From contig JAFEBP010000009.1 in the NCBI GenBank assembly GCA_018242605.1, positions 1 to 64,000 on the forward strand: a stretch of 64,000 nt of DNA, read 5' to 3'. Source of the DNA: Planctomycetota bacterium (GTDB lineage Bacteria; Planctomycetota; Phycisphaerae; Phycisphaerales; UBA1924). The notes beneath the pieces are model-generated. The model ran no database searches, was not told the DNA's origin, and saw only the letters and a program-made list of their open reading frames with translations. Positions 39,912 to 47,620 of the stretch are shown in pieces; position 1 is the first letter of the stretch, and every line of letters begins with the position of its first letter. The translations under genes and the position numbers were made by a program.

Positions 39912-42900
39912 TCACACCTCGAACATCCGGCACGGCCCCTGGCAGTCCTTGCCGATCGGGAACTCTCCCTGCGTGATGCCTCGCACCGCTTCATCGATCT
40001 TGCCCCGCACCTTCTCAAGTTTCAGTTTGTCAAACGCGATCTGGCCCCGCACGCCCTCGGAAAGCACCCAGTACTCAGCCACGCCGCGGGGCGGGGCCGC
40101 CGGGAACGCCTGCTGCAGCGCCAGGACATAGATCCCCATCTGAAGATCGTCCGCCGCGGGCTCGGTCAGCTTCTTGGTCGCCGCGCCGGTCTTGTAATCC
40201 ACCACCCGCAGCAGCCCGTCCGCCAGTTGATCCACGCGATCGATCTTCGCCGTGAGCCTGTGCTTCACCCCGTCCACTTCATACCCGAACCGGTGCAGCC
40301 GCTCCAACTCCAGGATGTGGTCTGTCTCGCTGTGCAGCCGCGTGAGCGCGATGCTCAACTGGGCCTGCACCTGCTCCAGCAGCCCCCGATCCGCCTCCTC
40401 CCGCGGCCCCAGTTGCTCGTGATACACCCTCCGCCCGATCTCCATCATCGCGTCCATGCCCGGACGCCGCGCCCCTTCCGCGTCCGCCTTCGACCACTCC
40501 TCGTAGAACCGCTGCAACGCCACATGCACGATCGTGCCCAGCGCCGCCTGCTGGCTCTCCGGCTCCTTCAGCCCCATCACGCGGTGCAGATAGAAGCACC
40601 GCGGGCACTCCAGGTACGCGCGGATGTACGTGTAGCTCAGATCCAGCGGCCCCGGCTGCGGCTTGAGCAGCAGCCCCCACGCGTCGTCCGTGCTCGTCTG
40701 GCCCGCCCGGATCGCCGCGAGCGATTCGCCCACCTTGCGGATCTCCCCCTGCCCGGCCCACGCCGGCACCTGGCCCGTCCGCTCCACCGCCGCGATCGTC
40801 GCCATCATCCGCGCCGATTCGTTCAGACGCTCCTCGATCTCCGCCAGCCGCTCGGGCGCCAGCCCCGGCGTGTCCGCCGCCTCCAAGGCCGCCGCGGCGA
40901 CCATCCGCGCCCGCCGCCGCATCCGCGCCGCCCACTCCGCCGCGCGATCCGCCGACGCCGCCTGCTCCGCCACCCGCTCCTTGCTCTGCGCTCCCGGGTC
41001 CTCCTGGCCCCACGCCGGCGGACCGTGCCCCAGCGCCGACGCCGCCGACAGCACCTCGCCGGTCGTCCGCACTACGCCCACCCGCGGTGCACCGCCGTGC
41101 GGCACCAGTTCCTCAAAGAAATGCACCGCGCTGTTGCTGGGCTTCTTGTTGTACTTGGCCATCAGCACCAGCCGCCGCTTGGCCCGCGTGCACGCCACGT
41201 AAAACAAGCGCCGCTCCTCATCCAGCCGGCGCGTCTTCTCGTCGCGCGTATCCAGCGGGTCGAACAGCTCGCGCGGGGCCTTCCACCCCTCCTCGTCCAC
41301 GCCCGGCTTGGGGAACCCCCACGGCGGCGACACCCGGGGCACATACACCGTCGCGAACTCCAGCCCCTTCGATGCGTGCGCCGTCATCACCCGCACCCGC
41401 CCCTGTGACTCTTCGCTCTCTCCCGGCTCCACCGGCTCGATGGGCCCCTGCACCGCCGCGTCGCGTGCATCGTCCAGTTCCTGCAGATACTCCCACAACT
41501 GCCGCAGTTCTCCCGGCGGCGCCAGCCTGGGCTGCTTCTCGCGTGAAATCGCCAGCAGCGCCACCAGCGCCGACACCCTCGCCGCCGCGTCGCGCCCCGG
41601 CAGCAGTTCGCTGTGCGCCGCGCCGGTCAGTTCGATCACGCGCCGCACCGCCTCGTCCGCGCGCACGCCCGTCACCGCCGTGCGCAGCGCACGGAACTTC
41701 TCAACCGCCCGCGTGATCGCCGGAGCCTGCGCGGGCCGCCGCTGCGCCTCCGCGAGCAGGTAGTCCGCGTACGCGCCCGGGTCTTGCACCCCCTCCGCGC
41801 CCTGCTCGAACTTCGACCGCTCCGCGCGATACCGGCTGTCGATCTCCGCCACCACCTCCGGCGGCACGCCGAAGGGCGGGCGCGAGAGAATCCGCAGCAC
41901 CGGCCAGGTGTTCTGCGGCTCCACCAGCCACTCGATCCACGCCCGCACATCCGCGACGCCCTCATCCTCCATCGGCGAGCCCGTCCGCGATCGCTCGAAC
42001 TTCACGCCGTACAGCGACAGCCCGGCGCACACCCGGTCCATGTCGCTGCCGGTCCGCACGATGATCGCGATGTCCGACAGGTCCAGCGCGGAGTCCTTCG
42101 CCCGCTCCGCCAGGATCGCCGCGGGGATCACCTCCGCGTCGTCAAAGTCATGGCCCAGCTTGATCCCCTCCACCACCCCGCCCGCGTCGGCCGACGCGGG
42201 CACGATCGTCTTCTCCGGCCGGAACCGCGACGACGCCCGCGCGATCACCGAGTTGGCCGCGTCCACGATCGGCGCTGCGCTGCGGTAGTTCTGCGTCAAC
42301 GCCACCACCGTGGGGTTCGGCCAGATCGACTCAAACCGCTGGAACGCCCGGTCGTCGCTGCCCCGGAACCCGTAGATCGCCTGATCGTCATCGCCCACCA
42401 CACACACATCCGGCGCCGCGCCCTTCGCCCGCGGCCCGATCAGCAGCTTTAGCAACTCGATCTGCCCGGGGTTGCAGTCCTGGAACTCGTCCACGATCAC
42501 CGCCCGCAGATCCGCCCGCACCGTCGCCGCCGCCGCGCTGTGCCGCCGCAGCAACTCGATCGGCAGCGTGATCTGGTCCGCGTAGCTGATCCACCCCTTC
42601 GCCCGCCGCGCCGCCGTGAACAGCCCGTACACCCGCGTTTCATCGGCGAACCGCTGCTGCGCCAACCGGTCCGCCGCAGCCTCGTCATCGTCCGAGCCCG
42701 CGGCGCCCGCCACCCGCCGCCCCCACGCCTCCGCCGCGCGCTGCGCGTCATCCGGCAACGCGCCCAGGTTCTGCATCCCCTCGATCGCCTTCTCGATCCG
42801 CACCACCAGCGTCTTGAGCCCCTCGGCGCGGCAGTCGGGGAAGAGCCCGTTGGTCACCACCAGATCGCGGATCAACCGCCGCGACTGCACCTTGTCGATC

Positions 42901-43229
42901 ATCGTCAGGTTCGGCGGCAGCCCCAGCACATCCGCGTACCGCTGCACCAGCCTCATGCCGAATCCGTTGAAGGTGTGCGCCTGCACGCGCTCGGCCACGC
43001 CCGCGTCCATGATCTTCGCCAGCCGCTGCCGCAACTCCGCCGCGGCCTTCACCGTAAACGTCACCGCCAGGATGTGCTCGGGATCGATCCCGCGCTCCTG
43101 AATCAGGTGCGCCACGCGCTCGATGATCACGAACGTCTTGCCCGTGCCCGGCCCCGCCAGCACGACCAAAGGCCCGTTCGAATGCACGATCGCCGCCCGT
43201 TGCGCCGTATTAGGTTTGCGCTTCTCCAA
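39912..43229 (-). CDS. UvrD/Rep-type helicase fused to PD-(D/E)XK nuclease
   Basis: The 1105-residue protein is a superfamily 1A DNA helicase with Walker A GPGTGKT (residues about 27-33), motif II VDEFQD, motif III GDDDQAIYGFRG, motif V TAHASKGLEF and motif VI YVACTRAKRRL. The C-terminal third is a RecB/Cas4-like nuclease: HVALQRFYEEW, KIDRVDQL and VVDYKTG give the H, D and DxK active-site residues. Cysteines in ECPRCFYLHR and DCQGPCRMF may ligate an iron-sulphur cluster as in AddB/AdnB nucleases. It is likely a recombinational repair enzyme that processes double-strand ends. The start is a TTG at 43229; no AddA/AdnA partner is adjacent. Confidence 0.9.
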   Translation of the reverse strand: MEKRKPNTAQRAAIVHSNGPLVVLAGPGTGKTFVIIERVAHLIQERGIDPEHILAVTFTVKAAAELRQRLAKIMDAGVAERVQAHTFNGFGMRLVQRYADVLGLPPNLTMIDKVQSRRLIRDLVVTNGLFPDCRAEGLKTLVVRIEKAIEGMQNLGALPDDAQRAAEAWGRRVAGAAGSDDDEAAADRLAQQRFADETRVYGLFTAARRAKGWISYADQITLPIELLRRHSAAAATVRADLRAVIVDEFQDCNPGQIELLKLLIGPRAKGAAPDVCVVGDDDQAIYGFRGSDDRAFQRFESIWPNPTVVALTQNYRSAAPIVDAANSVIARASSRFRPEKTIVPASADAGGVVEGIKLGHDFDDAEVIPAAILAERAKDSALDLSDIAIIVRTGSDMDRVCAGLSLYGVKFERSRTGSPMEDEGVADVRAWIEWLVEPQNTWPVLRILSRPPFGVPPEVVAEIDSRYRAERSKFEQGAEGVQDPGAYADYLLAEAQRRPAQAPAITRAVEKFRALRTAVTGVRADEAVRRVIELTGAAHSELLPGRDAAARVSALVALLAISREKQPRLAPPGELRQLWEYLQELDDARDAAVQGPIEPVEPGESEESQGRVRVMTAHASKGLEFATVYVPRVSPPWGFPKPGVDEEGWKAPRELFDPLDTRDEKTRRLDEERRLFYVACTRAKRRLVLMAKYNKKPSNSAVHFFEELVPHGGAPRVGVVRTTGEVLSAASALGHGPPAWGQEDPGAQSKERVAEQAASADRAAEWAARMRRRARMVAAAALEAADTPGLAPERLAEIEERLNESARMMATIAAVERTGQVPAWAGQGEIRKVGESLAAIRAGQTSTDDAWGLLLKPQPGPLDLSYTYIRAYLECPRCFYLHRVMGLKEPESQQAALGTIVHVALQRFYEEWSKADAEGARRPGMDAMMEIGRRVYHEQLGPREEADRGLLEQVQAQLSIALTRLHSETDHILELERLHRFGYEVDGVKHRLTAKIDRVDQLADGLLRVVDYKTGAATKKLTEPAADDLQMGIYVLALQQAFPAAPPRGVAEYWVLSEGVRGQIAFDKLKLEKVRGKIDEAVRGITQGEFPIGKDCQGPCRMFEV

Positions 43230-43302
43230 GGTGCCAGAGCGTAGTCCCCGGCACCCGACCCGCCCCCAACCGACACCAGACGGGCACCCATCGCGAATTT
43301 CC

Positions 43303-43328
43303 GAAAATCCCGGAAGTATGTACTTGGC
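43303..43328 (+). repeat. IS left target duplication and terminal inverted repeat
   Basis: GAAAATCC (43303-43310) is the direct target duplication. It is followed by the terminal repeat CGGAAGTATGTACTTGGC (43311-43328), which matches the right end perfectly in inverted orientation over 18 bp and continues with AAAA after one mismatch. Confidence 0.93.
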
Positions 43329-43349
43329 GAAAATCGTAAGGGAAATGTC

Positions 43350-43378
43350 TTGACATTGTTATTTTCTCGTAGTACAAT
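43350..43378 (+). promoter_or_regulatory. Consensus promoter of the transposase gene
   Basis: TTGACA (43350-43355) and TACAAT (43373-43378) are separated by 17 bp, an almost ideal sigma-70 promoter. The expected start of transcription coincides with the ATG at 43385, so the transposase mRNA may be leaderless; no ribosome site is visible. Confidence 0.8.
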
Positions 43379-43384
43379 GTTTCC

Positions 43385-44359
43385 ATGAGCAAGAATCATC
43401 ATCTCGGCCAGTCTGAGACAATCGAGCAAATCCCGCTCGCCTGTGCGGACGAAATGGCGGCGGTCGAGTTCTTCGAGCGGCAGCGATGGGGCGATTGCCC
43501 TTGCTGCGTGCATTGTGGCAGTGTAAATGTCTACACGATCAAGGACCGCAAGACCGGCGAACGCCGCGCCGATGGCCGTTGGCGGTGCCGCGATTGCGGC
43601 AAGCAGTACACGGTTCGCGTGGGCCAGATCATGGAGGAATCCCCGATCCCGCTCCGCAAGTGGGCGTACGTGTTCTGGTGTGCGGCGACGGCAAAGAATG
43701 GCGTCTCGGCGCTGGAGATTTCCCGCAAGATTCAGATTACCTACAAGTCCGCACTCTTCATGATGAACCGGATTCGGTGGGCGATGCGCGAGACAAACCC
43801 TCCGAAGTTGTCTGGCACGGTTGAGGCGGATGAGACGTACGTGGGCGGGAAGCAGCGAAACCGAGTCTATCGAGACTCGGGCCTCAAGATGCGTCGGATG
43901 GAGAACAAGACCCCGGTGTTTGCCGTTGTTCAGCGCGGCGGGGATGTTCGCGCCCAGGTCATGCCAACCGTCAAGGGCCGCAATGTCCGGGCGGCGTTGA
44001 AGGACCTGGTCGAGAAGGACTCGGACCTGATGACGGACGAGTCGCACCTGTACCACCGCATCGGCCGAGCCCACTTTGCCTCTCATGGCACTGTAAAGCA
44101 CTCCAGCAGGGAGTACGTAGACTCCACCAATCCGAACATCCACACGAACACGGTTGAAGGGTTTTTCAGCCGCATTGAGCGGAGTCTTGATGGCACCTAC
44201 CACGCCGTCAGCCCCGAACACCTGTTCCGCTACGTGGACCACGCCGCGTACCTGTACAACGGCCGCAAGATGAACGACGGAGAGCGGCTTGCCGATCTGA
44301 TAAAGTCCGCGGACGGAAAGCGGCTGATGTACAAGGAATCGACGCGCCGGGCTGGATAA
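43385..44359 (+). CDS. IS1595-family (ISXO2-like) transposase
   Basis: The 324-residue protein has an N-terminal C4 zinc ribbon (CVHCGSVNVY, then RWRCRDCGKQY) and then the ISXO2-type catalytic core: GTVEADETYVGGKQRNR, MTDESHLYHRIG and PNIHTNTVEGFFSRIERSL. These hold the expected Asp, Asp and Asn/Glu positions. It catalyses transposition of the surrounding element. The frame is intact and full length. Confidence 0.95.
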   Translation: MSKNHHLGQSETIEQIPLACADEMAAVEFFERQRWGDCPCCVHCGSVNVYTIKDRKTGERRADGRWRCRDCGKQYTVRVGQIMEESPIPLRKWAYVFWCAATAKNGVSALEISRKIQITYKSALFMMNRIRWAMRETNPPKLSGTVEADETYVGGKQRNRVYRDSGLKMRRMENKTPVFAVVQRGGDVRAQVMPTVKGRNVRAALKDLVEKDSDLMTDESHLYHRIGRAHFASHGTVKHSSREYVDSTNPNIHTNTVEGFFSRIERSLDGTYHAVSPEHLFRYVDHAAYLYNGRKMNDGERLADLIKSADGKRLMYKESTRRAG

Positions 44360-44369
44360 AGTCATTCGC

Positions 44370-44513
44370 ATGGCCAAGAAGAAAACCAGCAAGAAAAGGG
44401 GTCCGCAGCCCCAAATCCTCAAGATTGAGGGGGATTGGGTGGCGGCGGTGCAGAGGGCGATGAAGGCGGGGAAGCCGAAGGCGAAGAAGCGTCCGGTGAT
44501 GGCGAAGCAGTAG
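44370..44513 (+). CDS. Lys-rich small ORF in the IS
   Basis: Starting 10 bp after the transposase stop, this 47-residue ORF opens MAKKKTSKKRG, has one short amphipathic middle (LKIEGDWVAAVQRAMKAG) and ends KAKKRPVMAKQ. It is strongly basic and could bind DNA. It overlaps the opposite-strand passenger gene by 95 bp, so at most one of the two may be under selection there. The ribosome site is weak. Confidence 0.45.
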   Translation: MAKKKTSKKRGPQPQILKIEGDWVAAVQRAMKAGKPKAKKRPVMAKQ

Positions 44514-45156
44514 ACTTTTCGAGTGTTCCGCCCTTGATGATGTGGTTGAGAACAAGCGTTCTTGTATAAATGAGCGCCCACGCCTTGGAAATGGGCTCAA
44601 TCAACTCGTGTGGCATTGTCCATTGTGGGTTTGACCCACTTTCAACGGGTGGGTATGCGAGAAACGCCGCTACTTGGTCAGGGGCCATTTCTTGAACCAA
44701 CTGGGTCGCTTCGACTGACCATTGGGCCACATCGGCGAGCCACCCAGAAAATCCTCCGATATGGTAAAAAACTGGGTAATTGCCAGGAACATAGAGCCTC
44801 TCGCCCCGCTCGATTAGTTCCTTGCCGCGCTGTTGATGCGTCTTGGTTGAGATTGCCTGCCCCCTGAACAGGTCTCGCTCTCGCTCAGCAGCGGATGCTC
44901 TTTCCTCTGCAATCTTGACCTTCTCCATCGCGCCGGCAACCTTCTCTCGACTCCCCATCGCCGTTTCGACAATGATCCATACGAAGGCCAACGCCATCGC
45001 CACCGTACCCGCATATGGCGTGGCCCATGCGGGCAGACAGGCAACTAGTTCTTGAGTGGTCATGTTTCGCTCCCACAGGCTGTACCCGATACCAGCGACG
45101 CCGACAACCGCGGCGAGGGCGTACCGGACCGGTCGGGAACTGAGAGTCTTTCGCAT
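44419..45156 (-). CDS. IS passenger: membrane protein with coiled coil
   Basis: The 245-residue product has two predicted membrane helices (YALAAVVGVAGIGYSLW, and TVAMALAFVWIIVETAMG). They are followed by a charged coiled-coil (SREKVAGAMEKVKIAEERASA), a Trp-containing globular segment (GGFSGWLADVAQWSVEATQL) and a Ser/Pro-rich tail. The gene lies wholly inside the insertion sequence, opposite to the transposase. IS1595-family elements are known to carry passenger genes, but I do not recognise this one. It shows no transposition-related motif. Confidence 0.65.
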   Translation of the reverse strand: MRKTLSSRPVRYALAAVVGVAGIGYSLWERNMTTQELVACLPAWATPYAGTVAMALAFVWIIVETAMGSREKVAGAMEKVKIAEERASAAERERDLFRGQAISTKTHQQRGKELIERGERLYVPGNYPVFYHIGGFSGWLADVAQWSVEATQLVQEMAPDQVAAFLAYPPVESGSNPQWTMPHELIEPISKAWALIYTRTLVLNHIIKGGTLEKSTASPSPDASSPSASPPSSPSAPPPPNPPQS

Positions 45157-45190
45157 GTCACCATGTTAGGGCTTACCTTTCCCTGTTTTA

Positions 45191-45216
45191 GCCAAGTACA
45201 TACTTCCGGAAAATCC
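45191..45216 (+). repeat. IS right terminal inverted repeat and target duplication
   Basis: GCCAAGTACATACTTCCG (45191-45208) is the exact inverse of the left end, followed by the second copy of the target duplication GAAAATCC (45209-45216). Confidence 0.93.
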
Positions 45217-45218
45217 TA

Positions 45219-45255
45219 TTGACAGATATATCCGAGTACGATATATTGGTACCAA
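45219..45255 (+). promoter_or_regulatory. padR promoter with overlapping palindromic operator
   Basis: TTGACA (45219-45224), a 17-bp spacer and TATATT (45242-45247) form a near-consensus promoter. The palindrome TTGGTACCAA (45246-45255) overlaps the -10 box and abuts the ATG at 45256. GATATAT occurs twice 15 bp apart (45225, 45240). Autorepression by PadR is the natural reading. The expected transcript start is within 2 nt of the ATG, so the mRNA is probably leaderless. Confidence 0.75.
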
Positions 45256-45615
45256 ATGCTTCCCCGCGACTCCTCCGAGCTCGTCCTCCTCTCCCTCCTC
45301 GCCGACGGGCCCATGTACGGCTACGCCATCTCCAAGGAGGTCGGCGCCCGCTCCGAAGGCCGCATGAAGCTCACCCCCGGCGTCCTCTACCCCCTCCTGC
45401 GCCGCATGGAAGCCGAGGGCCTCGTGCTCACCGAATGGGAAGAGGTCAAGTCCGAACGCGCCCAGGAGGGCGACGAGGGCCGCCGCCGCAAGTGGTACAA
45501 ACTCTCCGCCAAGGGCCGCAAGGCCCTGGACCACCGCATCGCCGCCCACCGCGCGTACACCGCCGTGCTCGATGCCTTCATCGGCCCACGCGGCGGCGGG
45601 GAGACCTCCCGGTGA
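45256..45615 (+). CDS. PadR-family transcriptional regulator
   Basis: The 119-residue protein is a winged-helix PadR regulator: LVLLSLLADGPMYGYAISKEV, then MKLTPGVLYPLLRRMEAEGLV and a basic wing (GRRRKWYKLSAKGRKAL). The ATG at 45256 lies at the predicted transcript start. Its stop overlaps the GTG of the next gene by 4 bp (GTGA), so the two are coupled. In many bacteria a PadR gene of this type is paired with a membrane protein having a HAAS/permease-prefix domain, as here. Confidence 0.93.
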   Translation: MLPRDSSELVLLSLLADGPMYGYAISKEVGARSEGRMKLTPGVLYPLLRRMEAEGLVLTEWEEVKSERAQEGDEGRRRKWYKLSAKGRKALDHRIAAHRAYTAVLDAFIGPRGGGETSR

Positions 45616-47102
45616 TCCCCCGCCCCTCCCAGCCCCCCGCCCAGCCCCCCGAAGCCCCCCCGCTGCGCCTCGCCGAGGCCGCCGCCGAAGCGCCCCAGCA
45701 AGCCCCCATCGGGCAATGGCTCGACGCGCTCTCCGCCCGCCTCGCCCGTGATCCCGCCGCGTCGGAGATCCGCGAGGAACTCGCCGCACACCTCCACGAG
45801 CGCGTCCGCGAGCTCATGCTCACCGGCAAGCCCGAACGCGCCGCCGAACAGATCGCACTCGAAGAACTCGGAGACGTCGAACTTCTGTCACGCAGGTACG
45901 CCCACGCGGCGACCACACCCAAAAGGAGAATGCTGATGAACATGTCGATCCTGGGCGCAGCCGCCGTCGCCGCCGCGGGCCTGGCCGTGGGCCTCAAGGA
46001 AGTCGCCGCGTCCTCTCGGCCGCAGGTCCCCTACTCCATCTTCCAGGTGACCCCGCCCGCCGGCGCGGACAAGTTCCTCGCCACCAAGCTCACCGTCGGC
46101 CCCAACGTCACGCTGGAATCGCTCATCGACGAGATCTCCCGCCAATCCAAGACCAACATCTCCGTCGCCTGGTCCGCGTTCGAGCAGGTCGGCATCGAGC
46201 CCGGCACGCCGATTCCCCACGCGTACGACGCCGCCTCCGTCGAGTACATCCTCCGCGACCTCAACCACTCTCTCTTCCGCGCGCCCCCGCAGCAGATCGC
46301 CTGGCGCGACCAGGACTCCATCTTCGTGATCGCCCCCCAGCAGTACTTCGATCACCTCGACCAGTCCGTCGTCGCGTACAACATCGCCGACATCGTTCAG
46401 GCCCGTGTCGACGCCGGCGAGCCCCCGCAGGATGTGCCCGAAGCGGTCGTGAAGCTCCTCAACGAAGTCGTCGAGCCCGAGCTCTGGCGCAACAACGGCG
46501 GCGATACCGCCGGCGTCTCGACCTTCGGCACCACCCTGTTCATCACCGCGCCCCAGCGCATGCACGACAAGATCTCCTGGGTCCTCTCCCAGCTGCCCAC
46601 CGCCGCGTTCACGCCCGACAAGCAAGCCGACAAGAAGGGGTTCAAACACGCCGACGCGCCCCCCGGCGTCACCTACACCTCGCTCGCGGTGCAATCCGCG
46701 CCCGCGGGCGAACTCGCCTCCCTCCTCGCGGACCTTCTGGCCGGCCCCTCCGGCTTTCACTGCAACGCCGACATCACCGCCAACTCCCTGCTGCTCAAGG
46801 GCCCCAAGGCCAACGTCGATCTCGCCTGCGCCCTGTGCGAACTGCTCGACCGCTCCGCCCCGACGCAGTTGCCCAAGGCCGTCTCGGTCAGCCACACCTT
46901 CCGCCCCGTCTCGCTCACCCCTTCCAAGCTCCGCGAACTGCTCGGCAAAGCCTTCAACGCCTCCCCGGTCCTCAAGCACTGCGCTGTCGAACGCGTCCTG
47001 GAAGTCAAGGACGGCGACCTCATCCTGACCGCCACCGACGATCAGATCGAACTGACCCGCCGCATCGTCGACCTCATGGACCGCGCCGCCTCGATCAGGT
47101 AA
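45612..47102 (+). CDS. HAAS-domain membrane protein with secretin-like periplasmic part
   Basis: The product is 496 residues from the GTG at 45612. After a Pro-rich leader, residues about 35-105 form a helical HAAS/permease-prefix type domain (IGQWLDALSARLARD, then AAHLHERVRELMLTG). One membrane helix follows (SILGAAAVAAAGLAVGL). The periplasmic part has an STN/secretin-like segment (LTVGPNVTLESLIDEISRQ, then ISVAWSAFEQVGI) and a WRNNGGD...ITAPQRMHDKI motif that recurs in the products of 50975 and 60704. A strong internal ribosome site (AAGGAG, 45923-45928) precedes in-frame ATGs at 45936 and 45942. Likely the signal partner of PadR. Confidence 0.7.
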   Translation: MIPRPSQPPAQPPEAPPLRLAEAAAEAPQQAPIGQWLDALSARLARDPAASEIREELAAHLHERVRELMLTGKPERAAEQIALEELGDVELLSRRYAHAATTPKRRMLMNMSILGAAAVAAAGLAVGLKEVAASSRPQVPYSIFQVTPPAGADKFLATKLTVGPNVTLESLIDEISRQSKTNISVAWSAFEQVGIEPGTPIPHAYDAASVEYILRDLNHSLFRAPPQQIAWRDQDSIFVIAPQQYFDHLDQSVVAYNIADIVQARVDAGEPPQDVPEAVVKLLNEVVEPELWRNNGGDTAGVSTFGTTLFITAPQRMHDKISWVLSQLPTAAFTPDKQADKKGFKHADAPPGVTYTSLAVQSAPAGELASLLADLLAGPSGFHCNADITANSLLLKGPKANVDLACALCELLDRSAPTQLPKAVSVSHTFRPVSLTPSKLRELLGKAFNASPVLKHCAVERVLEVKDGDLILTATDDQIELTRRIVDLMDRAASIR

Positions 47103-47565
47103 TCCCCGCTCCACCGGCCACGTCGCGCAGATACGCCGAAACGTCCACCGGCTCACCCAGCACATGCCGCACGTACGCGTTGCGCTCGTGCCAGATCACC
47201 GCCAGGTCCCACACGCAGCACGCGTACAGGCCCTTGGGGTCGTGCCACGCCGAGCCGGGCCGTTCCGATCGCACCAGCAGCCGCTGCAGCAGCTCGTTCT
47301 GGTTGTCCCACCAGTTCAGCACGATGTACCACTGGTTGCGCCCCGGGTGCCGCAAGATGAAGCCCACCCCCGGCCGATCCGCCGTCGCCGCGGGCGACGG
47401 CAAAAGCCCCAGCAGCAGCCGCTCGCCCTCCTCATAGTCACCGGGCACCGGCGACCCATCCACCGTGATGTCGTACCGCTTGAGCCCCCATCCCGCGTAT
47501 TCCACATACCCGCTGAAGCGAGTGGGCCGATCCGCGTAGCAGTGCGTTCGCTGGAACTGTGGCAT
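47095..47565 (-). CDS. Conserved protein of unknown function
   Basis: The product is 156 residues from the ATG at 47565 (MPQFQRTHCYADRPTRFSG). The sequence is even and well folded in character, with many aromatic residues: YVEYAGWGLKRYDITVDG, GVGFILRHPGRNQWYIVLN, WWDNQNELLQRLLVRSE and CCVWDLAVIWHERNAYV. I recall similar uncharacterised bacterial proteins ending in a WERxAYV motif but no assigned function. No signal or membrane segment. It overlaps the end of the preceding gene by 8 bp tail to tail and is divergent from tyrS. Confidence 0.7.
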   Translation of the reverse strand: MPQFQRTHCYADRPTRFSGYVEYAGWGLKRYDITVDGSPVPGDYEEGERLLLGLLPSPAATADRPGVGFILRHPGRNQWYIVLNWWDNQNELLQRLLVRSERPGSAWHDPKGLYACCVWDLAVIWHERNAYVRHVLGEPVDVSAYLRDVAGGAGIT

Positions 47566-47620
47566 CCCTGATTGTTGCCCGCGTTCCACCGCCGCCTCCA
47601 ACCTCATACCGTTGGCCGCA

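Larger units (their letters stand above)
43311..45208 (+). mobile_element. IS1595-family insertion sequence with passenger ORFs
   Basis: The 1898-bp element is bounded by 18-bp perfect inverted repeats and an 8-bp duplication GAAAATCC, the duplication length usual for IS1595. It carries an intact ISXO2-like transposase, a 47-codon Lys-rich ORF and an opposite-strand ORF for a two-helix membrane protein. Base composition is visibly lower in GC than its neighbours. It landed in the short gap between the helicase and padR genes, immediately upstream of the padR promoter, and appears complete and recent. Confidence 0.94.

Noticed and set aside
39825..41408. A 527-codon plus-strand frame opposite the helicase gene
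   Set aside because: Arg/His/Pro-rich composition typical of an antisense reading; the helicase motifs are on the minus strand.
43127..44581. A 484-codon minus-strand frame across the IS left end
   Set aside because: It crosses the insertion boundary and lies opposite an intact transposase, so it cannot be an old gene.
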